Source: Desulfobulbus oligotrophicus (GTDB lineage: Bacteria > Desulfobacterota > Desulfobulbia > Desulfobulbales > Desulfobulbaceae). Taken from it: a stretch of DNA of 64,000 nucleotides. Both the position numbers and the translations under genes were made by a program. The notes under the pieces are model-generated. The model was not told the DNA's origin. It searched no databases and was given only the letters and a program-made list of their open reading frames with translations. Below, in pieces: positions 25,341 to 34,036 of the stretch. How positions within the stretch are numbered: the stretch's first letter is position 1; every line of letters begins with the position of its first letter. Location: assembly GCF_016446285.1 (NCBI RefSeq), contig NZ_CP054140.1, positions 229,501 through 293,500 on the forward strand, given 5' to 3'.

Positions 25341-25844
25341 TCTTTTAAGGTCTCGCTTTGCAACTTCAACAAGTTCTTTTAATGCTTTATCGTGTTCTTG
25401 ATATTCTTGCTCATAGAATTCAAATCTGGGTTCATTAAAGTAATCAAACTGTTCCCTTCTTCTTAATTCTTGTAGAATATCAATAGCTTCTTGTGATATA
25501 TAGAAAGCACCTATGTCAGTAGCTTTATTTAATGAAGATGAAGCTCTTATATATTTTTGAAGTAATTCCCGTTCTCGTTCATCAGATAATCCAGTACCTT
25601 GCCCATAGTCTTCTTTATGTATTCGGAAGTATTTAATCATGTCATATAGAGCTACAATAATCTCTTCATATGCTTTTTCACGTCTTGTGATTTGAGATTT
25701 GAAGCTCTCAAGTTTTATGTCATATTCATGCTTAACAGAAGCTTTTAGCCTTTCTAACAACCAATTACGGCCTAAATACATTATTAAAGCAGCCAAGCTA
25801 ACACTACTGATCGAACTGAGTAGTGCTAATATGATATTTTCCAT
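25335..25844 (-). CDS. Hypothetical membrane-anchored coiled protein, cassette-borne (169 aa)
   Basis: Not recognised by name. One N-terminal membrane segment (IILALLSSISSVSLAALIMYLG) is followed by a long charged helical region (KHEYDIKLESFKSQITRREKAYEEI...), a type seen repeatedly in integron cassettes and phage-like islands. Possible ATG starts at 25859, 25853 and 25844; the last is chosen because the first lies inside the attC crossover box. AT-rich coding. It is bounded upstream by an attC and downstream by an attC half-site. Confidence 0.6.
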   Translation of the reverse strand: MENIILALLSSISSVSLAALIMYLGRNWLLERLKASVKHEYDIKLESFKSQITRREKAYEEIIVALYDMIKYFRIHKEDYGQGTGLSDERERELLQKYIRASSSLNKATDIGAFYISQEAIDILQELRRREQFDYFNEPRFEFYEQEYQEHDKALKELVEVAKRDLKRT

Positions 25845-25855
25845 ATATCTCATGA

Positions 25856-25928
25856 ACATAACGACTTGAGTGAATTTCCGAATCTGGAGCTTGCAGATTC
25901 TAACTCTGCCCCATTCTCAAAGTTAGCT
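25856..25928 (-). other. attC recombination site (73 bp)
   Basis: The minus strand runs from AGCTAAC (R'') through AGAATCTG/CAGATTC, a central stem with a CAAGCTC loop, to CTCAAGTCGTTATGT (R'). The TTTGAG and CTCAAG arms pair. Separates the two AT-rich membrane-protein cassettes. Confidence 0.78.
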
Positions 25929-26004
25929 CTACCTGCTGATTATGCATAAATCCTTTTTGCTATTATGGACTGCTTTGTATGAAAATAAATTTCAGGATAA
26001 AAGC

Positions 26005-26232
26005 TCATTTCCATTTATTTCTTACAAAATCTTCCGCCTCTGATAGTCTCCTCCATCTTTCTTTGACTTCTCCTTTCCACATCGCTATACCAATCATAGC
26101 AAGTACAATGGCTATTAAAGGACGTTGTTTATTTAGGGCTACTATAGCCGAAATAATCCAAAACAAACTTGATGAGAGCCAAGTGAGTTTTTCAATTTTT
26201 AGTTTTAGCAATTTTACTGTTTTTTCTTTCAT
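26005..26232 (-). CDS. Small membrane protein, cassette-borne (75 aa)
   Basis: 75 residues with two hydrophobic segments (LSSSLFWIISAIVAL and LIAIVLAMIGIAMW) and a basic C-terminus. Starts with ATG at 26232, 43 bases from the crossover box of site C, which makes it the first cassette after integrase module C. Product unknown. Confidence 0.5.
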   Translation of the reverse strand: MKEKTVKLLKLKIEKLTWLSSSLFWIISAIVALNKQRPLIAIVLAMIGIAMWKGEVKERWRRLSEAEDFVRNKWK

Positions 26233-26274
26233 CTTGTTCTTTAAGTACCATTATTAATGCCCATTCTTTTTTTG

Positions 26275-26336
26275 GCATAACAAGGTATTAGCTGGACGGA
26301 ATCGTCCAGCTAATACACTCAATAGTGTTGTTAACG
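26275..26336 (-). repeat. Palindromic attI/attC-like site, copy C (intact)
   Basis: Almost identical to copy B over the whole palindrome and the CACTCAATAGTGTTGTTAACG arm, but ending GTTATGC at the cassette side. Positioned about 50 bases after the stop of integrase fragment C. Confidence 0.8.
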
Positions 26337-26385
26337 ATAAAAGCAAAAAACATACCAAATTTATTATTTCACAGTGAAATGATGC

Positions 26386-26536
26386 TTAAAAATCCAATGG
26401 GTTTTTTGCCTCTTTTGCCGTCTTGCTCGGTATGCAGTAGGTATACATCATCGTTGTTCTCACATCGGTATGCCCCAGCATCGTTTGGATTGTCCGTATG
26501 TCGCAGTCAGCTCGTAAAAGATGGGTCGCGAAACCT
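26386..26536 (-). pseudogene. intI: Integron integrase 3' fragment, copy C
   Basis: The last 50 codons of the same integrase: [28 protein letters not shown] and the shared C-terminal PLDF. Homology to copies A and B ends abruptly at about 26536, followed by sequence leading into the guaA terminator. The residue after the catalytic-Tyr segment is changed (YTY for YTH). Confidence 0.8.
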
Positions 26537-26559
26537 GCCTCGGAAATCTCAAGTTCAAT

Positions 26560-26655
26560 GCTGCCAGGCATTGTTGGATGATGTTGGATGATGCTACCCA
26601 CAAAAACAAAAAAGCCCATGTCAACATGGGCTTTTCTACTCCTGGGGCTGATGAG
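26560..26655 (-). repeat. guaA downstream region, original copy of the duplicated segment
   Basis: Matches 21597-21683 with a 10-base internal tandem duplication (TTGGATGATG repeated). Includes the guaA terminator. This copy lies directly after the guaA stop, so it is probably the source. Confidence 0.75.
26611..26635 (-). terminator. Rho-independent terminator of guaBA
   Basis: Minus strand: AAAAGCCCATGT, a short loop, ACATGGGCTTTTTTG, then further Ts. Strong stem with a T tract about 45 bases after the guaA stop codon. Confidence 0.88.
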
Positions 26656-26679
26656 AGGTAATGAAGGCTTAGGGCGCAA

Positions 26680-28230
26680 TCACTCCCACTCGATGGTGGC
26701 CGGCGGTTTGGACGAGATATCGTACACCACCCGGTTGACGCCGCGTACCTCGTTGATGATGCGGTTTGAGATACGGCCGAGCAGCTCGTAGGGCAGCTGC
26801 GACCAGTCTGCGGTCATGGCATCGCGGCTGTCCACCGCCCGAAGCGCAATCACATGCTCGTAGGTCCGGCTGTCGCCCATGACTCCCACGGTCTGAATGG
26901 GCAAAAGCACGGCAAAGGACTGCCACACCTTGCGGTACCAGCCGCTGTCCTTCATCTCTTCCAGCACAATGGCATCGGCCCGGCGGAGGATGTCCAGCCG
27001 CTGGGCAGTGACCGGCCCCATGATGCGGATACCCAGGCCCGGTCCGGGGAAGGGCTGGCGGTAGATCGCCTCCTCGGGCAGCCCCAGTTCCAGCCCCAGC
27101 TCACGCACCTCGTCTTTGAAGAGTTCGCGCAGGGGCTCGATCAGATCAAGCTGCATCCGCTCGGGCAGGCCGCCGACGTTGTGGTGCGATTTGATGGGTG
27201 CCTTGCCCCGGAAGGACACCGACTCGATCACATCCGGATAGAGGGTTCCCTGGGCAAGATAGCGCACGTTTGCCAGTTTTCTGGCCTCAGCCTCGAAAAT
27301 TTCAATAAAGCCGTAGCCGATGCGTTTCCGCTTCTCCTCCGGATCGGCAATACCCTCCAGAGAGGAGAGGAAAAACTCGGTGCCGTTGACATCAATGACC
27401 TGCAGGCTCGTTTTTTCCCGGAAGAAGCGAAGCACACTTGCCGATTCGCCGGTGCGCATCAGCCCGGTATCAACATAAATACAGGTAAGCTGATCACCAA
27501 TGGCACGATGCACCAGGGCCGCCACCACCGAAGAGTCCACACCGCCGGACAGGGCGCAGATCACCTGATCATCACCCACCCGGGCACGAATTTCCGCCAC
27601 TGTGTCCTCGATAAAGGACTGCATGGTCCACTCCGGCCGACATCCGCAGAGACCGAAGATAAAGTTGCGCAGTACATCAGTGCCGATCAGGGTATGGACA
27701 ACCTCAGGATGAAACTGGATGGCAACAAAGGGCTTTTCCAGATGCCGCAGGGCGGCACAGGGTGAGTCCGGGCTGGTGGCGGTGACGGCAAAACCCGGGG
27801 CAGGTTCCTTAATCCGGTCGCTGTGGCTCATCCATACCTGAAAACGGGCCGGGGCAATCTCCAGGCCGGCAAACAACCCGCCGGTGTACTCCACTGTGAG
27901 CCTGGCCTTGCCGAACTCCTGTTTATCAGCACGTTCCACCTGCCCGCCCAGTTGCACGGTCATCAGCTGGGCACCGTAGCAGATGCCGAGAACAGGCACC
28001 CCGAGCTCGTAGATACCCGCATCACTGAACGGCGCATCCTCGTCATGCACACTGGCCGGACTGCCGGAGAGGATGATACCGGTGGGCTGCATGGCCCTAA
28101 GCTCAGCAAGCGGCAGGGTATAGGGGTGAATTTCACTGTACACCTTCTGTTCGCGGATACGGCGGGCGATCAGCTGCGTGGTCTGCGAACCGAAATCAAG
28201 GATAATTATTTTCTGGGCATGAGTGGACAT
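26680..28230 (-). CDS. guaA: GMP synthase (glutamine-hydrolysing)
   Basis: Converts XMP to GMP with ATP and glutamine. The 516-residue protein has an N-terminal class-I amidotransferase ([19 protein letters not shown], catalytic Cys in [10 protein letters not shown], His/Glu in [11 protein letters not shown]), an ATP pyrophosphatase domain with the P-loop [16 protein letters not shown], and a C-terminal dimerisation domain ending [10 protein letters not shown]. Sits 31 bases after guaB in an operon. Confidence 0.97.
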   Translation of the reverse strand: MSTHAQKIIILDFGSQTTQLIARRIREQKVYSEIHPYTLPLAELRAMQPTGIILSGSPASVHDEDAPFSDAGIYELGVPVLGICYGAQLMTVQLGGQVERADKQEFGKARLTVEYTGGLFAGLEIAPARFQVWMSHSDRIKEPAPGFAVTATSPDSPCAALRHLEKPFVAIQFHPEVVHTLIGTDVLRNFIFGLCGCRPEWTMQSFIEDTVAEIRARVGDDQVICALSGGVDSSVVAALVHRAIGDQLTCIYVDTGLMRTGESASVLRFFREKTSLQVIDVNGTEFFLSSLEGIADPEEKRKRIGYGFIEIFEAEARKLANVRYLAQGTLYPDVIESVSFRGKAPIKSHHNVGGLPERMQLDLIEPLRELFKDEVRELGLELGLPEEAIYRQPFPGPGLGIRIMGPVTAQRLDILRRADAIVLEEMKDSGWYRKVWQSFAVLLPIQTVGVMGDSRTYEHVIALRAVDSRDAMTADWSQLPYELLGRISNRIINEVRGVNRVVYDISSKPPATIEWE

Positions 28231-28261
28231 GGCTGTTGCTCAGTCTGTGGTTGACAAGATG

Positions 28262-29722
28262 TTAGAGACTTTCAGTTCGATAGTTGGGTGCTTCTTTGGT
28301 GATGATAACATCGTGCACGTGTGATTCGCGTAGTCCAGCGGTGGAGATCTGGACAAATTGGGCTTTCTGATGCAGCTCCTCAATGGTGGCTGCACCGGTA
28401 TAGCCCATGCCGGAGCGCAAACCACCGAGCAACTGATAGACCATCTCTGAAATCGGCCCACGGTACGGCACCTTGCCCTCAATACCCTCCGGCACCAGCT
28501 TGCTGCTCTGATCCTGGAAATACCGGTCACCGGAACCATCTTTCATGGCACCGATCGAACCCATGCCCCGGTACCCCTTGTACTTACGCCCCTGATACAG
28601 AAACGTCTCGCCCGGGGTTTCGTCCGTACCGGCAAAGAGCGAGCCGACCATGACCGAGTGGGCACCTATACCAATGGCCTTGCAGATATCACCGGAAAAC
28701 TTGATACCACCGTCTGCTATCACCGGAATGCCCTTTTTGGAGGCAGCCTGCACACAGTCGTGCAAGGCACTGAGCTGCGGCACACCGACACCGGCCACGA
28801 TGCGGGTGGTGCAGATTGATCCCGGCCCGACACCGACCTTGACACCGTTGGCACCGGCCTTGATCAGCGCTTCGGCCGCCTCGCCGGTGGCAATGTTGCC
28901 GGCGATCACCGACAGGGAAGGAAAACTCGACTTCAGTTTGCGAAGTGCCTCAAGAATACCGGCAGAATGACCGTGCGCCGAGTCGAGCACAACCACATCC
29001 ACCTTGGCCCTGACCAGCGCCTCGGCCCGCACGAGCAGATCCGGCCCGATGCCGAGGGCGGCACCGGCCAGCAGACGGCCCATGGTGTCTTTGGCGGCAT
29101 TGGGATACTGTCTGATCTTTTCAATATCTTTAATGGTGATCAGCCCTTTGAGCCGGCCGTCATCATCAACGATCAGCAGTTTTTCAATACGGTGCTCATG
29201 GAGCAGGGCCTTGCTGTGCGGCAGATCTATGCCCACTGGTGCGGTGACCAGTTTTTTACTGGTCATCACATCGCTGACCCTGAGGCCGTCATCTGAAACA
29301 AAACGAAGGTCACGGTTGGTGACAATGCCCACCAGTTTGTCACCGTCAATGACCGGCAGGCCGGAAATACGGTAGGTGCGCATGATCTGCTGTACTTCAG
29401 CAACGCTTTGGTGAGGAGTAACCGTGATGGGGTCATCGATCATACCGGATTCTGATTTCTTGACCCGTTCAACCTCCCTGGCCTGTTGTTCGATACTCAT
29501 GTTCTTATGGATAATGCCGATGCCGCCTTCCCTGGCCATGGCAATGGCGGTCTGGTGTTCGGTCACTGTATCCATGGCTGCACTGAGCAGTGGAGCCTGC
29601 AAATCAATGGTATCGGTTAAACGGGTTTTGAGCGACACCTCCGATGGTAAAACCTCGGAGGCTCCCGGCACAAGGAGAACATCGTCAAAGGTGAGCGCAA
29701 AGGGAATGGAATGTTGCAACAT
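28262..29722 (-). CDS. guaB: Inosine-5'-monophosphate dehydrogenase
   Basis: NAD-dependent oxidation of IMP to XMP, the step before GuaA. The 486-residue protein has a TIM barrel ([12 protein letters not shown]) with two CBS domains inserted at about residues 95-200. The active-site loop is [18 protein letters not shown] with the catalytic Cys, and the flap has [10 protein letters not shown]. Full length with ATG at 29722. First gene of guaBA. Confidence 0.97.
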   Translation of the reverse strand: MLQHSIPFALTFDDVLLVPGASEVLPSEVSLKTRLTDTIDLQAPLLSAAMDTVTEHQTAIAMAREGGIGIIHKNMSIEQQAREVERVKKSESGMIDDPITVTPHQSVAEVQQIMRTYRISGLPVIDGDKLVGIVTNRDLRFVSDDGLRVSDVMTSKKLVTAPVGIDLPHSKALLHEHRIEKLLIVDDDGRLKGLITIKDIEKIRQYPNAAKDTMGRLLAGAALGIGPDLLVRAEALVRAKVDVVVLDSAHGHSAGILEALRKLKSSFPSLSVIAGNIATGEAAEALIKAGANGVKVGVGPGSICTTRIVAGVGVPQLSALHDCVQAASKKGIPVIADGGIKFSGDICKAIGIGAHSVMVGSLFAGTDETPGETFLYQGRKYKGYRGMGSIGAMKDGSGDRYFQDQSSKLVPEGIEGKVPYRGPISEMVYQLLGGLRSGMGYTGAATIEELHQKAQFVQISTAGLRESHVHDVIITKEAPNYRTESL

Positions 29723-29906
29723 GAGTTTTTACTTTCTCCTGCAGTGGAAACAAATAGTCTGCCCGTTCACCTGCATCAGGCGGCTGGTTGCCATTGTGGT
29801 GAACGGGTTTGCTGAGCCGGGTTCCGGCTGACTGACCGGCCCGGGATCTTTACAGTTTAATCTCGTCTTTTGTCTGGAAGAATGACCGGATACGGTATTG
29901 CCTGCT

Positions 29907-29935
29907 AAAGTAATAACGGAACAGATTCCGGTCAA
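29907..29935 (-). promoter_or_regulatory. Possible guaBA promoter
   Basis: Minus-strand TTGACC (29935-29930) follows a run of Ts. A TACTTT hexamer (29912-29907) lies 17 bases further on. It would give a leader of roughly 180 bases before guaB. Only weakly consensus. The rest of 29723-30135 shows no gene. Confidence 0.3.
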
Positions 29936-30135
29936 AAAAAAAATCGGCCGGGCGCCAAAAGCCTGTGTTTTTACGGCTCATTTACAGCGGCATCCCGGGT
30001 AGATAAAAGAAATCACTGGATTTTAACGGTCTTTCCTGCTTAAATATGCAGTTCATTGAGATCAGCACCGCAACGGTTGCTTTTTTGTGTATCATTTTTT
30101 CTGACCGCCTCCACCCTGACCAGACCTTTGTACCT

Positions 30136-30753
30136 ATGGCTAAGATCGTATCAATAAATCCGTCCAACCCTCAGCCGCGCCTCATTGCGCAGGCGGTTGA
30201 AATCCTGCAGCAGGGCGGTGTCATCTGCTATCCGACCGATACCATGTACGGCATCGGCTGCGACATCTTTAATCAGAAGGCTGTCAAGCGTGTGTATCAG
30301 ATAAAAAGACGCCCGAAAAATAAACCCTTTACCTTTATGTGTGCCTCACTGACAAACATCAGCCACTATGGCCATGTGGGGAACACCGCCTATCGGCTGA
30401 TGCGGAAAAATCTGCCGGGCCCGTACACCTTTGTTCTGTCCGGTACCAAACTCGTGCCAAAGATCATGTTAACCAAGCAGAAGACCGTGGGTATCCGTGT
30501 GCCTGACCACCCGGTCTGCCTGGCCATCATCGAGGCCCTGGAAAACCCCTTACTCAACACCAGTGCAACCATTGAGGACGAAGAACAGTCCATCACCAAC
30601 AGCTACGATGTTGATGAACTCTTCGGCAAACAGGTTGATCTCATCATCGACAGTGGTGAAATTGTTCCACAGCCCTCCACAGTGATCTCTCTGCTGACCG
30701 ACCAGCCGGAGATCCTGCGTGTCGGCAAGGGTGACACCGAACCCTTCCTCTGA
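30136..30753 (+). CDS. YciO/Sua5-YrdC family protein
   Basis: 205 residues of the YrdC-like double-stranded-RNA-binding/threonylcarbamoyl-AMP synthase fold: GGVICYPTDTMYGIGCDIFN, IKRRPKNKPFTFMC, MRKNLPGPYTFVL, KTVGIRVPDHP, PQPSTVISL and a PFL end. It aligns with E. coli YciO over its full length when started at the ATG at 30136 (MAKIVSINPSNPQPRLIAQA). The frame upstream to 30046 has no counterpart. YciO is related to, but functionally distinct from or weaker than, TsaC; the exact role is uncertain. Confidence 0.85.
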   Translation: MAKIVSINPSNPQPRLIAQAVEILQQGGVICYPTDTMYGIGCDIFNQKAVKRVYQIKRRPKNKPFTFMCASLTNISHYGHVGNTAYRLMRKNLPGPYTFVLSGTKLVPKIMLTKQKTVGIRVPDHPVCLAIIEALENPLLNTSATIEDEEQSITNSYDVDELFGKQVDLIIDSGEIVPQPSTVISLLTDQPEILRVGKGDTEPFL

Positions 30754-30782
30754 TCACCACTGTCCCGACCCCGCAAAACAAA

Positions 30783-30814
30783 AAAGACCGAACCCCCTGG
30801 GATCCGGTCTTCAA
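30783..30814 (-). terminator. Terminator downstream of the HU/IHF gene
   Basis: On the minus strand GAAGACCG...CGGTCTTTTTTG forms a stem of at least 7 bp with a T tract, 18 or so bases after the HU gene stop. It also lies after the yciO-like gene and may stop both. Confidence 0.75.
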
Positions 30815-30831
30815 CTCACCGACAAAAACCA

Positions 30832-31119
30832 TTATTCAGCTTCGTCGATCAACATTTCCTTCAACGACTTACTCATGGTGAAATGCAGCGTCTTGCGCGC
30901 TGGAATATCCATCATCTTGCCGGTTTTCGGATTTTTAGTGGTGCGTGGTTTACGAGTGCGCACCGAAAAACTTCCAAACCCTCTGATTTCAACACGCCGT
31001 CCCTCTGTCAATGCCTGGGATATTTCCTCAAGTATTATTTCAACCGCCTGTGTAATGTCTTGTTTATAATAGTCGCCGAGTTGCTCGGAAACCTGGTTAA
31101 TTAATTCACGCTTAAGCAT
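30832..31119 (-). CDS. HU/IHF-family DNA-binding protein
   Basis: 95-residue histone-like protein: MLKRELINQVSEQLG, then the signature GFGSFSVRTRKPRTTKNPKTG in the DNA-wrapping arm, and a short C-terminal helix. The arm sequence (TTKNPKTGKMMDIPA) is closer to IHF than to typical HU, but which partner it uses cannot be told. It sits after rpsA, like the ihfB-rpsA neighbourhood of many proteobacteria, which supports an IHF-beta-like role. Confidence 0.88.
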   Translation of the reverse strand: MLKRELINQVSEQLGDYYKQDITQAVEIILEEISQALTEGRRVEIRGFGSFSVRTRKPRTTKNPKTGKMMDIPARKTLHFTMSKSLKEMLIDEAE

Positions 31120-31192
31120 GATTCGTATCCTTATAGTAAACTAACCGCATGCTGATAGGATGAATACATCACCGTCCACGGATAAAAGTAAC

Positions 31193-31226
31193 AGGTTCAC
31201 ACCCGCTCTAGCAGCAGGTATGAACC
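31193..31226 (-). terminator. Possible terminator after rpsA
   Basis: Inverted repeat AGGTTCA (31193-31199) and TGAACCT (31220-31226) about 35 bases after the rpsA stop; read on the minus strand it is followed by a modest T-rich run. Confidence 0.45.
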
Positions 31227-31259
31227 TTGATGGATGATTCGAACTCTATACAGCCCGAT

Positions 31260-32996
31260 TTATTTATTGGATTCTTCGTTGGCAGCCGCCTTCAGCAAGT
31301 CACCAAAAGTTGATGGTGCAGCACTTTGTGACTTCTGCAGGTACTCTTCAGGAACAGCACCCTGATTGTCTTCCTTCTCCTGCAGGGCCTTTACAGAGAG
31401 TCCGATCTTGCGGTCGTCTGCAGAGACATTGATGACCATGGCCTTCAATATATCATTGATGTTGAACATGCCCACCGGCGTCTTGACCTTGTCTTTTGAG
31501 ATCTCAGACACATGCACCAACCCCTCAATGCCCTCTTCCAGCTGCACAAAGACACCGAAGTCGGTTACGTTGGTAATGGTGCCCTCGACAGTTGAGCCGA
31601 TGGGATAGTTGCTTGCCGCCGCCTGCCATGGATCTGGCTCCAGCTGCTTGATACCAAGAGAGAATCGTTCGTTTTCCTTGTCAATCTTAAGGACCACCGC
31701 GTGGATGGTTTCACCCTTGGCGTACTTTTCGGACGGATGCTTGATCCGTTCGGTCCAGGACAGGTCGGACACGTGGATCAGGCCGTCAATACCTTCCTCA
31801 ATGCCGATGAAAATACCAAAGTCAGTGATATTTTTGATTTTCCCCTCGATAACGGAGCCGACAGGATAGCTCTCCTCAACCACATCCCACGGGTTGGGCT
31901 GCAGCTGTTTCATGCCGAGGGAAATACGCTTGGTCTCAGCCTCGACCTTGAGCACCTGCACTTCGATCTCATCGCCGACACCGACGATTTTGGAAGGATG
32001 CCGTGGTTTTTTCGACCAGCTCATCTCCGAGATATGCACCAGACCTTCCACACCCTCTTCCAGCTCAACGAACACACCGTAATCCGTGATGGAAACGACC
32101 TTACCCATAACCCTTGATCCGGGGGCATACTGTTCGGGAACACGCTCCCAGGGATCGGTTTTCAGTTGCTTGACACCCAGGGAAACCCGGTCGGAATCTT
32201 TGTCGTACTTGAGAATTTTAACCTCGATCTCCTCACCGACGTTATACAGCTTGGAGGGATGCGAAACCCGTCCCCAGGAGAGATCGGTGATGTGGCAGAG
32301 GCCGTCCATACCGCCAAGGTCAATGAACAGACCGTAGTCCGTGATATTGGTGATGGCGCCGCGAATGATCTGCCCCTCTTCCAGGGTGTTGCGCATCTGC
32401 TCGCGCAGGGCGACACGCTGACTTTCAAGAATGGCCCGACGGCTGATCACAACGTTGTTGCGCTTGCGGTTGAACTTGAGGATCTTAAACTCAAAGGTCT
32501 CACCAATAAGGGCATCCAGATCCTTAACCGGCCGCAGATCGATCTGCGAATACGGAAGAAAGGCCGGCACACCGATATCAACAGACATACCGCCCTTAAC
32601 CCGGTTATCGATACGGCCCTCAATTGTCCCGTCTTCTTCCTGAATTTCGGCAATCTGTTCCCAAACTTTGATGGCAATAGCTTTTTCGCGGGAGAGGAGC
32701 AGACCGCCCTCATCCTTCCGTTTTTCGATGAAGACTTCAAACTGGTCGCCGATGCTGACCACGCAGTCAGGGTCTTCATGACGAAATTCAGAAAGAGGAA
32801 TGTAGCTTTCCGCCTTATCGCCGACATCGATCAGCGCGGCATCGCTCGTCAAGCCGACAACGGTACCGATGGCAACCTCACCGACATTGATAACGGTGCT
32901 GTTGTCTCCCTGTTCAAACAATTCCGCAAAACTGATTTCCTCATCAAAGTTCGTGTCATCTGCCGCAAAAGCGGGTTGAGTTCCGTTTTTTGTCAT
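31260..32996 (-). CDS. rpsA: 30S ribosomal protein S1
   Basis: mRNA-binding ribosomal protein made of six S1 (OB-fold) repeats in 578 residues. Repeats are visible as GEVAIGTVVGLTSDAALIDVG, GMSVDIGVPAFLPYSQID, ITNITDYGLFIDLGGMDGL, VSITDYGVFVELEEGVEGL, IKNITDFGIFIGIEEGIDGL and ITNVTDFGVFVQLEEGIEGL. Start: the ATG at 32996 has AGGA 7 bases upstream and gives the normal length. The open frame continues to 33107 without support. Confidence 0.96.
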   Translation of the reverse strand: MTKNGTQPAFAADDTNFDEEISFAELFEQGDNSTVINVGEVAIGTVVGLTSDAALIDVGDKAESYIPLSEFRHEDPDCVVSIGDQFEVFIEKRKDEGGLLLSREKAIAIKVWEQIAEIQEEDGTIEGRIDNRVKGGMSVDIGVPAFLPYSQIDLRPVKDLDALIGETFEFKILKFNRKRNNVVISRRAILESQRVALREQMRNTLEEGQIIRGAITNITDYGLFIDLGGMDGLCHITDLSWGRVSHPSKLYNVGEEIEVKILKYDKDSDRVSLGVKQLKTDPWERVPEQYAPGSRVMGKVVSITDYGVFVELEEGVEGLVHISEMSWSKKPRHPSKIVGVGDEIEVQVLKVEAETKRISLGMKQLQPNPWDVVEESYPVGSVIEGKIKNITDFGIFIGIEEGIDGLIHVSDLSWTERIKHPSEKYAKGETIHAVVLKIDKENERFSLGIKQLEPDPWQAAASNYPIGSTVEGTITNVTDFGVFVQLEEGIEGLVHVSEISKDKVKTPVGMFNINDILKAMVINVSADDRKIGLSVKALQEKEDNQGAVPEEYLQKSQSAAPSTFGDLLKAAANEESNK

Positions 32997-33252
32997 GGAG
33001 TTTCCTGTGATCGCCAATACTGGTCTTAAAAAGAATAATGGATCGGACGAAAAGACTAGCCTTGTCCCTGTTAGTAAAGATAAATTGTTTACCAGAGATT
33101 TTTTCAAAAAACAACTGTTTCCTCTTGAAAGAAGGTATTTCTTTCAATCGGAAAAACAGGATGAACGGACACGTTGTGCCCGGTAGCAGTCCGATAAAAC
33201 AGTGGTACAGACCGGAAGGCGATCCGGAAAAGGCGGCCGGCAGGCAGCAGAT

Positions 33253-33963
33253 TTACTGTTTGCCGTAGACGCTCAACTCCTCGAGCACAGGGCCGAACAA
33301 CTCCTCGTACATGGGGATTGCCTTGCGCAAAATAACATCGAAATGACGAAGATCCGCCGTATTGACGGTGAGATTGGCACTGTAGGCCAGGGCCTGCAGG
33401 TTGTACAGGGTGTGGAGTGTCTTGCCGATGAGAATATAGTAGATGTAGCGTCGGCGATCCATGGACAGCCGGCACATGTGCCTGTGAAACACCGACTGTT
33501 CAAGAGGGCCCTCAAGCTCAATATCAAAGACAACACAGGCAAAGTTGACAAAACGCATCCGCTCAATGGCATCGGCAACCGTTTCCACCATGAACACCTG
33601 ATACCCCACAGCTTCCAGCGCCTCACCGATCTGCTGCCGCTGCCCATCATGCTGATGCAGCACAAGCGCCATGGGGATATCTTCCACCTTCTCCTCAGTG
33701 TCAAAGAGGCCGGCGGCAAGCCAGTCCAGATTTGGTGGTGGCGGCGGCTGCACGCGGCCGACGGCCGATGGTGGCGATGGTGCAGCTCCAGCCGCAGATG
33801 GTACAGTTCCGGCCGCATCCAGATTGATGGTACCCCGGCAGTGAGGACATTTCAAAGCCAGCTGTTTCCCGGGTGTCAGTTGAGCCAGGGCCTGCTCCAG
33901 ACGGGCTACCTGCTCACTGGTAAAGGAAAGTGCCTGCCGGCAGTTCGGACAATGGGTCAGCAT
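33253..33963 (-). CDS. Zinc-ribbon protein with degenerate receiver-like domain
   Basis: 236 residues. The N-terminus is a zinc ribbon (MLTHCPNCRQALSF...LKCPHCRGTINL), followed by a Pro/Ala-rich linker. A C-terminal domain of about 130 residues begins like a response-regulator receiver (MALVLHQHDGQRQQIGEALEAVGYQVFMVET and FACVVFDIEL) but lacks a normal phospho-acceptor context. Located 73 bases after a pilT-type gene on the same strand, so a role in pilus or motility control is plausible but unproven. Confidence 0.65.
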   Translation of the reverse strand: MLTHCPNCRQALSFTSEQVARLEQALAQLTPGKQLALKCPHCRGTINLDAAGTVPSAAGAAPSPPSAVGRVQPPPPPNLDWLAAGLFDTEEKVEDIPMALVLHQHDGQRQQIGEALEAVGYQVFMVETVADAIERMRFVNFACVVFDIELEGPLEQSVFHRHMCRLSMDRRRYIYYILIGKTLHTLYNLQALAYSANLTVNTADLRHFDVILRKAIPMYEELFGPVLEELSVYGKQ

Positions 33964-34036
33964 GAAGTACGTTCCTTAAAAAAAATTATGTTCAAAATGA
34001 AACCGGATTGCAAACAATGGCCCCTTGCTGCGCTGC

